Below are positions 1 through 6,800 of a stretch of 64,000 nt of DNA, one piece after another. The DNA lies in NCBI RefSeq assembly GCF_900104095.1, contig NZ_FNJO01000014.1, positions 1-64,000 on the forward strand. Direction: 5' to 3'. Each line of letters starts with the position of its first letter. Positions within the stretch are counted from its first letter, which is position 1. The notes under the pieces were generated by a model. That model saw nothing but the letters and a program-made list of their open reading frames with translations, made no database searches and was not told where the DNA came from. The translations under genes and the position numbers were made by a program. The DNA is from Ralstonia sp. 25mfcol4.1 (GTDB lineage: Bacteria > Pseudomonadota > Gammaproteobacteria > Burkholderiales > Burkholderiaceae).

Positions 1-231
1 CTCGCTCTTTCGAGCGGTCGCTCACTCTCAGAAAACTGACTGGCTCGCGTCTCGCGACGCAAACCAACATGTTTTACTGTGCGAGCACTGATAACTTTTG
101 AAGCATCACGAAGCCAAAGCCCCGTGGCGTTCGCCATCAAGCGCCCACACTTATCGGTTGTTTGTTTGTTAAAGAACCCCAGCAACCGGCTTTGCCGTTC
201 GCTGTCGCTGCGTCTTTCGTTGCAGCGGAGA
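1..231 (-). other. 5' leader of an rRNA operon (16S side), leaving the window on the left
   Basis: Read on the minus strand, this stretch follows a strong promoter and contains a boxA-like antitermination element. A conserved CCGATAAGTGTGGGCG block lies at 142-157, and a small hairpin (CGCTC-tttc-GAGCG) sits at the very edge. This arrangement is typical of the transcribed spacer ahead of 16S rRNA in Burkholderiaceae. No mature rRNA is inside the window. That the 16S gene starts just beyond position 1 is inference. Confidence 0.75.
164..177 (-). promoter_or_regulatory. boxA antitermination element of the rRNA leader
   Basis: On the minus strand the sequence is GTTCTTTAACAAAC, close to the rRNA boxA consensus TGCTCTTTAACA recognised by NusB-NusE. 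It lies about 55 bases after the predicted transcription start, as in other rRNA leaders. Confidence 0.7.
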
Positions 232-237
232 AACGAG

Positions 238-266
238 ATTATGCAGAGCATTCAACGTTTCGTCAA
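238..266 (-). promoter_or_regulatory. rRNA operon promoter (sigma-70)
   Basis: The minus strand has TTGACG (261-266), a 17-base spacer and CATAAT (238-243), which is near consensus. Just upstream is an A-rich patch with a run of six A residues, resembling an UP element. It drives transcription leftward through the leader. A further TTGACA at 327-332 has no convincing -10 partner. Confidence 0.8.
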
Positions 267-482
267 CAGTTTTCGCAGAACTTTTTTCTGCCGGCCAGCG
301 CTGCAAACCTCGCAACTCCAACCCCCTGTCAACCCCGCAACCCTTGTCGCTGCTGCGTTTGCAGCGCGCTTTGTGTTGCGAGGGGGCGAATATTAGGCCC
401 GTTCCGCGACCTTTGCAACACGCATGTCACGAATTCATGGCGAGACATTCGGAATCCGCGACACAAGCCGTTGATCGCAAAG

Positions 483-515
483 GAAAATCGGCCCGGCAAA
501 TTATTATCGGGCCGA
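483..515 (-). terminator. Rho-independent terminator after paaF
   Basis: An 8-bp stem, TCGGCCCG (488-495) with CGGGCCGA (508-515), has a 12-base AT-rich loop. On the minus strand it is followed by TTTT. It lies between the paaF stop and the rRNA promoter and would insulate the rRNA operon from paaF readthrough. Confidence 0.7.
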
Positions 516-558
516 CCAATACCCCTCAACTTGCCTCGGGTATCTCCTGACTCAAGTT

Positions 559-1335
559 TCAGCGATGCTTAAAAACAGGTGGCCGTTTCTCCACAAACGC
601 GGCCATCCCTTCCTTCTGATCCTCGGTCGCGAACGTCGAATGGAACAGGCGCCGCTCGAAACGGACGCCCTCGTTGAGCGTTGTCTCATAGGCCGCGTTG
701 ATCGACTCCTTGATCATCATGACCACCGGCAGCGAGTAGCCGGCAATCGTCTCGGCCGCCGACACAGCCTCGTCCACCAGCTTGTCGGCCGCCACCACGC
801 GCGACACCAGCCCGGCCCGCTCGGCCTCCGCGGCGTCCATCATGCGCGCCGTCAGGCACAGGTCCATGGCCTTGGCCTTCGATACAGCGCGTGGCAGCCG
901 CTGCGTGCCGCCCGCACCGGGCATGGTGCCCAGCTTGACCTCGGGCTGGCCGAACTTCGCGCTGTCCGCGGCAATCACGATGTCGCACATCATCGCCAGT
1001 TCGCACCCGCCTCCGAGCGCGTAGCCGCCCACCGCCGCGATCACCGGCTTGCGGATGCGGCGGATGGTTTCCCAGTTGCGCGTGATGTAGTCGCCCTTGT
1101 AGACATCCATATAGGAATACCGGGCCATCATGCCGATGTCGGCGCCGGCCGCGAATGCGCGCTCGCTACCTGTGATGACGATGCAGCCGATGGCCTCGTC
1201 CGCGTCGAATGCGGTCAGCGCGGCGCCCAGTTCGTCCATCAGGGCGTCATTGAGCGCGTTCAGCGCCTTGGGGCGATTGAGCGTGACCAGCCCGACGCGG
1301 CCACGCGTCTCCACCAGGATGTTCTCGTACGGCAT
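559..1335 (-). CDS. paaF: Enoyl-CoA hydratase of phenylacetate degradation (PaaF-like)
   Basis: A 258-residue crotonase-fold enzyme expected to hydrate 2,3-dehydroadipyl-CoA in aerobic phenylacetate breakdown. The oxyanion-hole segment AAGADI lies near residues 62-67. Both catalytic glutamates are present, E112 (GCEL) and E132 (QPEV), with the 20-residue spacing of true hydratases. The ATG is preceded by AAGGAG seven bases upstream. It is divergent from paaG-paaI-paaK, and a palindromic operator lies between the two promoters. The family is large, so PaaF is chosen over a generic short-chain hydratase because of the paa neighbours. Confidence 0.85.
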   Translation of the reverse strand: MPYENILVETRGRVGLVTLNRPKALNALNDALMDELGAALTAFDADEAIGCIVITGSERAFAAGADIGMMARYSYMDVYKGDYITRNWETIRRIRKPVIAAVGGYALGGGCELAMMCDIVIAADSAKFGQPEVKLGTMPGAGGTQRLPRAVSKAKAMDLCLTARMMDAAEAERAGLVSRVVAADKLVDEAVSAAETIAGYSLPVVMMIKESINAAYETTLNEGVRFERRLFHSTFATEDQKEGMAAFVEKRPPVFKHR

Positions 1336-1471
1336 GTCTTCTCCTTGCGATGAGAGGAATCGGTGATCTGTCTGATACAGAAGCGGATCGATACTCGCCC
1401 GCCGCCGTGGCGCCGGTCAAGGCGGGCTGCCACCTCTTGCGCCGTGCCCGCATCCCTACTACTATTTGCCG

Positions 1472-1485
1472 ACCGACTGGTCGGT
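1472..1485. promoter_or_regulatory. Palindromic operator, probably for a TetR-type PaaR repressor
   Basis: ACCGAC-TG-GTCGGT is a perfect inverted repeat with 6-bp arms in the paaF/paaG divergent intergenic region. Sites of the ACCGACCGGTCGGT type are associated with the PaaR repressor of phenylacetate genes in Burkholderiaceae. That is established knowledge as I recall it. No paaR gene is in the window. Confidence 0.65.
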
Positions 1486-1488
1486 TAA

Positions 1489-1517
1489 TTTAAAGGACGT
1501 ATGCCGCTATCTACAAT
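1489..1517 (+). promoter_or_regulatory. Likely promoter of paaG-paaI-paaK
   Basis: TTTAAA (1489-1494), a 17-base spacer and TACAAT (1512-1517) lie 70 bases before the paaG ATG. The palindrome at 1472-1485 ends just upstream of the -35 element, so a bound repressor would be placed to block RNA polymerase. Confidence 0.5.
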
Positions 1518-1586
1518 GGCCATGCGACCCATTGCGGCAGCAGATCCGCATATCGACCCGAAGATCAAATGGCGCAGGAGACCACC

Positions 1587-2438
1587 ATGCCCCCGTCCCA
1601 GGTTAGCCCGGCCAGCCCGGTTAGCCCCGCGCACGCCCCAACGCGTGCGAGTCTCGAATCCGGCCCCATCCTGCTGCGCTGGCACGGCGATGTGGCCGTC
1701 ATCACGCTCAACCGCCCCGACAAGCTCAACAGCTTCACCCGCGACATGCATCGCGCGCTGGTGCAGGCGCTGGATCAGACCGAAGCCGGCGGTGCCCGCG
1801 CGCTGCTGCTGACCGGCGCCGGCCGGGGCTTCTGTGCTGGGCAGGACCTGGCCGATCTCGATTTCACGCCCGGCCAGGCCACCGATCTGGGCGAACTGAT
1901 CGATACCTGGTTCAATCCGCTGGTACGCCGCCTGCAGGCGATGCCGCTGCCCGTGATCGCCGCGGTCAACGGCACGGCCGCGGGCGCGGGCGCCAATCTG
2001 GCGCTGGCGTGCGACATGGTGCTGGCGGCCCGCTCGGCCAGCTTTATCCAGGCGTTCATCAAGATCGGGCTGGTGCCCGATTCCGGCGGCACGTGGCTGC
2101 TGCCCAAGCGCCTTGGCATGGCCCGCGCGCTGGGCCTGGCGATGACCGGCGACAAGCTCAGCGCCGAGGAAGCCGAGAAATGGGGCCTGATCTGGGAAAC
2201 GATGGACGACCCCCTGCTCATGGAACAGGCCATGGCGCTGGCCACCCACCTGGCCGCGCAGCCCACGCGCGCCCTGGCGGCGATCAAGCAGTCGATGCAC
2301 GCCAGCGCCACGAACACCTTCGACGCCCAGCTCGACCTCGAACGAGACCTGCAGCGCCAGCTTGGCCAGTCCCACGACTACAACGAAGGCGTGAACGCCT
2401 TTCTTGAAAAGCGCGCCCCGCACTTCAAGGGCGCCTGA
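1587..2438 (+). CDS. paaG: Enoyl-CoA isomerase of phenylacetate degradation (PaaG-like)
   Basis: A 283-residue crotonase-family protein, expected to isomerise ring-1,2-epoxyphenylacetyl-CoA to the oxepin. In place of the hydratase glutamate pair it has asparagine (N137, GANL) and an aspartate, D165 (VPDSGGTW). This is the single-acid pattern of isomerases such as PaaG. The ATG at 1587 is preferred over the in-frame ATG at 1569 because AGGAG stands at 1576-1580, six bases before it. The N-terminal 25 residues are proline- and serine-rich and lie outside the fold. The paaI gene follows closely in the same operon. Confidence 0.85.
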   Translation: MPPSQVSPASPVSPAHAPTRASLESGPILLRWHGDVAVITLNRPDKLNSFTRDMHRALVQALDQTEAGGARALLLTGAGRGFCAGQDLADLDFTPGQATDLGELIDTWFNPLVRRLQAMPLPVIAAVNGTAAGAGANLALACDMVLAARSASFIQAFIKIGLVPDSGGTWLLPKRLGMARALGLAMTGDKLSAEEAEKWGLIWETMDDPLLMEQAMALATHLAAQPTRALAAIKQSMHASATNTFDAQLDLERDLQRQLGQSHDYNEGVNAFLEKRAPHFKGA

Positions 2439-2468
2439 TCCCCTCCCCCGCGAGTGAAGGAGACCCGC

Positions 2469-2909
2469 TTGAACCAAGACCCCCAGGCCCTCGCCCAGGC
2501 CACCGCGCATGCCATGTACGAGTCCGACGCCTGCAGCCGCTGGCTGGGCATGGTGATCGAGGAAGTCCGCCCCGGCTACGCCCGCCTGTCGATGCCGGTG
2601 CGCCCCGAGTTCCTGAACGGCCATGCCATCTGCCATGGCGGCCTGATGTTCACGCTGGCCGATTCGGCCTTCGCGTTCGCCTGCAACAGCCATAACATCA
2701 ACACCGTGGCGTCGGGCTGCAGCATCGAATTCCTGCGTCCCGTGCAGGGCGGCGACGTGCTGACGGCCGAAGCCGTCGAGCAGATCCTGTCCGGCCGGCA
2801 TGGCGTGTACGACATCAAGGTGACCAACCGCGCCGGCGAGCCGGTGGCGATGTTCCGGGGCAAGTCGGCCCAGATCAAGGGGCACGTCATCCCACCGGCC
2901 GAGGCCTGA
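2469..2909 (+). CDS. paaI: Hydroxyphenylacetyl-CoA thioesterase PaaI
   Basis: A 146-residue hotdog-fold thioesterase that releases dead-end CoA esters during phenylacetate degradation. The HGG motif (residues 56-58) and the acidic residue of LADSAF (D65) match the PaaI active site. I start it at TTG 2469 because AAGGAG (2457-2462) sits six bases upstream. A GTG at 2454 overlaps that ribosome site and is less likely. It lies 30 bases after paaG and 63 bases before paaK in the same orientation. Confidence 0.85.
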   Translation: MNQDPQALAQATAHAMYESDACSRWLGMVIEEVRPGYARLSMPVRPEFLNGHAICHGGLMFTLADSAFAFACNSHNINTVASGCSIEFLRPVQGGDVLTAEAVEQILSGRHGVYDIKVTNRAGEPVAMFRGKSAQIKGHVIPPAEA

Positions 2910-2972
2910 CACCAGACAAACGCGGTACCCTGCGCCAACGTAGCGCACCCATCCCGGAAACGTGGAGACATC

Positions 2973-4277
2973 ATGAGTACGCGCCTCACCGATCTGCCGC
3001 TGGAGCCGATCGAGACTGCCAGCCGGCAGCAACTGCAAGCCCTGCAGCTTGAACGCCTGAAATGGTCGCTGCGCCATGCCTACGAGAACTCGCCCGTGTA
3101 CCGGCGCAAGTTCGACCAGGCAGGCGTGCATCCCGACCAGGTGCAGTCGCTGTCCGACCTGGCGCGCTTTCCGTTCACCACGAAGAAGGACCTGCGCGAC
3201 AACTACCCGTTCGGCATGTTTGCGGTGCCGCAGGACCGCGTGGCGCGCGTCCATGCCTCGTCGGGCACCACCGGCAAGCCCACGGTTGTCGGCTACACGC
3301 TGCGGGATATCGACACCTGGGCCACGGTGATGGCACGCTCGATCCGCGCGTCGGGTGCGCGGCGCGGCGACAAGGTGCACATCAGCTACGGCTACGGGCT
3401 GTTCACGGGCGGGCTTGGCGCGCACTACGGCGTCGAGAAGGCCGGCCTGACGGCCATCCCGTTCGGCGGCGGCCAGACCGAGCGCCAGGTGCAGCTGATC
3501 CAGGACTTCAAGCCCGAGGTCATCATGGTGACGCCCAGCTACATGCTGGCGATTGCCGACGAACTGGAGCGCCAGGGCATCGACCCCGCGTCGACGTCGC
3601 TGCGCATCGGCATCTTCGGGGCCGAGCCGTGGACACCCGAGATGCGGCAGGCGATCGAAAAGCGCATGGGCATCTCGGCCGTCGACATCTATGGGCTGTC
3701 CGAAGTGATGGGTCCGGGCGTGGCCAACGAATGCGCCGAGACCAAGGACGGTCCCACCATCTGGGAAGACCACTTCTATCCCGAGATCATCGATCCCGAC
3801 ACCGGCGACGTGCTGCCCGATGGCGAATTCGGCGAACTGGTCTTCACGTCGCTCAGCAAGGAGGCGATGCCGGTGGTCCGCTATCGCACGCGAGACCTCA
3901 CCCGCCTGCTGCCGGGCACCGCCCGGGCAGCCTTCCGCCGCATGGAGAAAATCACGGGCCGCACCGACGACATGATGATCGTGCGCGGCGTGAACGTGTT
4001 CCCGTCGCAGATCGAGGAACTGATCCTCAAGCACACCGAACTGGCGCCGCACTACCAGTGCGTGCTGGGCAAGGAGGGGCCGCTCGACACCCTGACCGTG
4101 CGCGTGGAATGCGCCCACGGCGCCGAGCCGTCGGTGGCGGCCCGGGCGCGCGAGCAGCTGACACACGACATCAAGGCCTATATCGGCGTCACGGCGGGCA
4201 TCGAGATCCTGCCGGAAGGCGGCGTCGAGCGGTCGGTGGGCAAGGCGCGGCGCATCGTCGACAACCGGCCGCGCTGA
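2973..4277 (+). CDS. paaK: Phenylacetate-CoA ligase PaaK
   Basis: A 434-residue adenylate-forming enzyme that activates phenylacetate to phenylacetyl-CoA, the entry step of the pathway. The nucleotide-binding loop SSGTTGKP is at residues 96-103. Further on come YGLSEVMGPGV, RYRTRDLT and the C-terminal hinge GRTDDMMIVRG. Length and motifs are normal for PaaK. GGAG lies upstream of the ATG. It is the last gene of paaG-paaI-paaK and converges on norR with only 34 bases between the stop codons. The multicomponent epoxidase genes (paaABCDE) are not in this window. Confidence 0.92.
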   Translation: MSTRLTDLPLEPIETASRQQLQALQLERLKWSLRHAYENSPVYRRKFDQAGVHPDQVQSLSDLARFPFTTKKDLRDNYPFGMFAVPQDRVARVHASSGTTGKPTVVGYTLRDIDTWATVMARSIRASGARRGDKVHISYGYGLFTGGLGAHYGVEKAGLTAIPFGGGQTERQVQLIQDFKPEVIMVTPSYMLAIADELERQGIDPASTSLRIGIFGAEPWTPEMRQAIEKRMGISAVDIYGLSEVMGPGVANECAETKDGPTIWEDHFYPEIIDPDTGDVLPDGEFGELVFTSLSKEAMPVVRYRTRDLTRLLPGTARAAFRRMEKITGRTDDMMIVRGVNVFPSQIEELILKHTELAPHYQCVLGKEGPLDTLTVRVECAHGAEPSVAARAREQLTHDIKAYIGVTAGIEILPEGGVERSVGKARRIVDNRPR

Positions 4278-4311
4278 CCGTCACCGGGCGTCAGCCGTCA
4301 CCCGCCCCCCG

Positions 4312-5889
4312 CTACCGGGCGCGGGCCGAGCGATGCGTCTCGCGCTTGAAGCCCAGCCGGCGCGCCAGCTTGTGGAGGTTGCTGGCATCCACGCCAAGCT
4401 GGCGCGCGGCCTGCGACCAGTTGCCGTCCTGCGCCAGCAAGGCCTGCTCGATGCAGCGCCGCTGGCAGGAATCCACCGCCTCGCGCAGCGACACGGCCGG
4501 CACCACCACCGGCGGCGCCAGCTCGACCGGCGTCACGGCGGCCGGGGTCAGCCCGCCGCCCACCCCATCGGCATCGAACAGATCGCGGAACAGGTCGGCG
4601 TCGAGCGTCAGGATGTCCACGCGATTGGCGCCCCGGCTCACCAGCTTCAGCGCCGCGCGGCTGATCACGTGTTCCAGCTCCCGCACATTGCCCGGCCACG
4701 GATAACGCCGCAGCGCGTCCTGCGCGGCGGCGGACAGGCGCAGGCTGCGCAAGCCCAGCCGCGCGCGGTTCAGTTCCAGGAAATGTCCGGCCAGCAGCAG
4801 CACGTCGTTGTCGCGTTCGCGCAGCGGCGGAATCGGAATCGGATACACCGACAGCCGGTGATACAGGTCGGCACGGAACGAGCCATCGCGCACATGCTCG
4901 CGCAGGTGGCGATTGGTGGCGGCGATCACGCGCACGTCCACGCGGCGCGGCCGGTCGGACCCGAGCCGCTGGATCTCGCCGTTCTGCAGCGTGCGCAGCA
5001 GCTTGGCCTGGATCGACAGCGGCAGTTCGCCCACTTCGTCCAGGAACAGCGTGCCGCCATCGGCGGCCTCGAAGCGGCCGGGCCGCTCGCCCGTGGCGCC
5101 CGAGAACGCGCCGCGCGCATGGCCGAACAGTTCGCTCTCGGCCAGCGACTCCGGCAACGCCGCGCAGTTCACGTGGATCAGCGGCCGGTTGCGGCGCCGC
5201 GACAGCCGGTGCAGGCGGTGCGCGAACAGTTCCTTGCCCACGCCGGTTTCGCCCAGCAGCAGCACCGGCAGCTCCGAATCCGCCACCACGCGCAGTTCGT
5301 GCAGCAGGTGGCCGATGGCCTGGCTCTGGCCGATGATCTCGCCGTCGTCGCGCACCACGTCGCCAGCGGGCGCGTCGATCCGCCCCTGCCGTAGCGCCCG
5401 GATCTCCGCCTCCAGCCGCGTGATGCGGATGGCGGCCTCGATGACCGGCGTCAGCCGTTGCAGCTCGATCTGGGCGGCATCGGTGAACGTGCCCACCTGC
5501 AGCGCATCGAGCGTCAGCACGCCCCACGTCTTGCCTTCGGCTTCCAGGCTGATGCCCATGCAGTCGTGCACCGGCAGCGGCTCGCCAACGTGTTCGTCGA
5601 TCAGGCCGTCGTAGGGGTCGGGCAGTGCGCTGTCATGGTGGAAGCACGTCACGCCCCGGCGCGCCAGGATGGCCGCCAGCCGCGGATGCAGGCGCACCGC
5701 GAAGCGGCGCCCCAACGCGTCGCGCACCAGGCCATCGACGGCCAACGGCCGCAACTGGTCTTCCTCCAGGCGCAGCAGCGCCACCGCGCCGCAACGGAAA
5801 TGCGCGCGCAGGCTGCCCACCAGTCTCTGCATCCGAACTGCCTGCGGCAGATCCGCGCACAGGTCGGCCTGTAGTAGCTCGCCAATCAT
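4312..5889 (-). CDS. norR: NO-sensing sigma-54 activator NorR
   Basis: A 525-residue bacterial enhancer-binding protein. The N-terminal GAF domain (about residues 20-160) is the type that binds NO at a non-heme iron. The AAA+ domain has Walker A GETGVGKE at 213-220, and the sigma-54 contact loop reads GAFSGA at 260-265. A Fis-type helix-turn-helix lies at the C-terminus (NWSQAARQLGVDASNLHKL). The start at 5889 gives the usual NorR length; an upstream extension in frame would run through its own operator region. It is divergent from norA-norB and should activate them from the sigma-54 promoter at 5989-6003. Confidence 0.93.
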   Translation of the reverse strand: MIGELLQADLCADLPQAVRMQRLVGSLRAHFRCGAVALLRLEEDQLRPLAVDGLVRDALGRRFAVRLHPRLAAILARRGVTCFHHDSALPDPYDGLIDEHVGEPLPVHDCMGISLEAEGKTWGVLTLDALQVGTFTDAAQIELQRLTPVIEAAIRITRLEAEIRALRQGRIDAPAGDVVRDDGEIIGQSQAIGHLLHELRVVADSELPVLLLGETGVGKELFAHRLHRLSRRRNRPLIHVNCAALPESLAESELFGHARGAFSGATGERPGRFEAADGGTLFLDEVGELPLSIQAKLLRTLQNGEIQRLGSDRPRRVDVRVIAATNRHLREHVRDGSFRADLYHRLSVYPIPIPPLRERDNDVLLLAGHFLELNRARLGLRSLRLSAAAQDALRRYPWPGNVRELEHVISRAALKLVSRGANRVDILTLDADLFRDLFDADGVGGGLTPAAVTPVELAPPVVVPAVSLREAVDSCQRRCIEQALLAQDGNWSQAARQLGVDASNLHKLARRLGFKRETHRSARAR

Positions 5890-5909
5890 GGTTGAAAACA
5901 CCCTCTTCA

Positions 5910-5922
5910 GGTTCGATTCACC
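5910..5922. promoter_or_regulatory. NorR binding site 1 (GGT-N7-ACC)
   Basis: GGT-TCGATTC-ACC fits the NorR core GGT-N7-ACC described for the Ralstonia eutropha norAB promoter. It is the most distal of three sites upstream of norA. Confidence 0.75.
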
Positions 5923-5934
5923 ACGCCGGCTCGC

Positions 5935-5947
5935 GGTCCAAAAGACC
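5935..5947. promoter_or_regulatory. NorR binding site 2 (GGT-N7-ACC)
   Basis: GGT-CCAAAAG-ACC is a second perfect core, 25 bases from the first. A third, imperfect copy GGT-N7-TGA lies at 5957-5969, 22 bases further on. Three enhancer sites are what established work reports for NorR promoters. Confidence 0.75.
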
Positions 5948-5988
5948 CTGCCGAAAGGTAAATCATTGAATCTTTGAATATTTCTGAT

Positions 5989-6003
5989 GGGCACGAGATT
6001 CGC
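5989..6003 (+). promoter_or_regulatory. Sigma-54 promoter of norA-norB
   Basis: GGGCAC (5989-5994), five bases and TCGC (6000-6003) match the -24/-12 consensus TGGCAC-N5-TTGC, with the invariant GG and GC in the right spacing. It lies about 40 bases upstream of the norA ATG and just downstream of the NorR sites. Confidence 0.75.
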
Positions 6004-6040
6004 ACAAGAGACGTCGGCATTTATTGAGAAGGAGCAAACC

Positions 6041-6730
6041 ATGAGCATGCAAGACCAGTCTCTGGGCCAGTTGGCTCGCCGGATCCCCGGTGCGACGAAG
6101 ATCTTCCACGACTACGACCTCGACTTCTGCTGTGGCGGTTCGCACACATTGCGCGACGCTGCCCAGGCCAAGGGGCTGGACGCCGCCGCGATCGAAGCCC
6201 GCCTGCAGGCACTGCAGGCCGAGGCCCCCGCCGCAGGCCACGACTGGAGCGAAGTGCCGGCCGGGGAACTGATCGGCTACATCCTGGCGCGCTTTCACGA
6301 GCGCCACCGGGAGCAGTTGCCTGAACTGATCCGCCTGGCGCGGCGCGTCGAGGAAGTGCACGGCGACCGGCCCGAATGCCCGGTGGGCCTGGCCGATCAC
6401 CTCAGCGTGATGCTGCAGGAACTGCTGAGCCATATGCAGAAGGAAGAACAGGTGCTGTTCCCGATGCTGTCGCGCGGCATGGGCGCCATGGCCTGCGCGC
6501 CGATCACGGTCATGCGCATGGAGCACGACGACCACGGCGCCGCGCTGCAGCGGCTGTCGGACCTGACACACGACATCACGCTGCCGCGCGCCGCGTGCAA
6601 CACGTGGCGGGCGCTGTACCTGGGCCTGCGCACGTTCCGCGAAGACCTGATGGAACACATCCATCTGGAAAACAACGTGCTGTTCGAGAACGCCGCGCGT
6701 CCGGCGCACCCCGCGAATCCGGCGCACTGA
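6041..6730 (+). CDS. norA: Di-iron iron-sulfur repair protein NorA (YtfE/RIC family)
   Basis: A 229-residue cytoplasmic protein of the RIC family, which repairs nitrosatively damaged iron-sulfur clusters; in Ralstonia NorA also binds NO. The N-terminal domain carries the CC motif (C30, C31, in DFCCGG). The rest is hemerythrin-like, with histidines and glutamates spread through HERHREQL, EEQVLFP, MEHDDHG and MEHIHLENN. The ATG at 6041 follows GAAGGAG at 6028-6034, whereas an upstream in-frame ATG at 5987 lies inside the promoter. It is co-transcribed with norB, 70 bases downstream. Confidence 0.92.
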   Translation: MSMQDQSLGQLARRIPGATKIFHDYDLDFCCGGSHTLRDAAQAKGLDAAAIEARLQALQAEAPAAGHDWSEVPAGELIGYILARFHERHREQLPELIRLARRVEEVHGDRPECPVGLADHLSVMLQELLSHMQKEEQVLFPMLSRGMGAMACAPITVMRMEHDDHGAALQRLSDLTHDITLPRAACNTWRALYLGLRTFREDLMEHIHLENNVLFENAARPAHPANPAH

Positions 6731-6800
6731 TCCCGACCTCTGACCGGCGAGCCATCTCGCATCCTGCCAACCCATACACGCGTACCGATACGCATCCATC

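Noticed and set aside
327-332. A second rRNA promoter around TTGACA at 327-332
   Set aside because: No acceptable -10 hexamer lies at 16-18 bases; only the promoter at 238-266 is well formed.
79-572. Short open frames in the first 570 bases
   Set aside because: They overlap the rRNA leader, promoter and a terminator, with no ribosome sites or family similarity.
1485-4166. An 893-codon open frame on the minus strand across paaG-paaI-paaK
   Set aside because: It is antisense to three genes with full family motifs. Its translation is rich in His, Arg, Gln and Gly and resembles no protein, a usual artefact of high-GC third positions.
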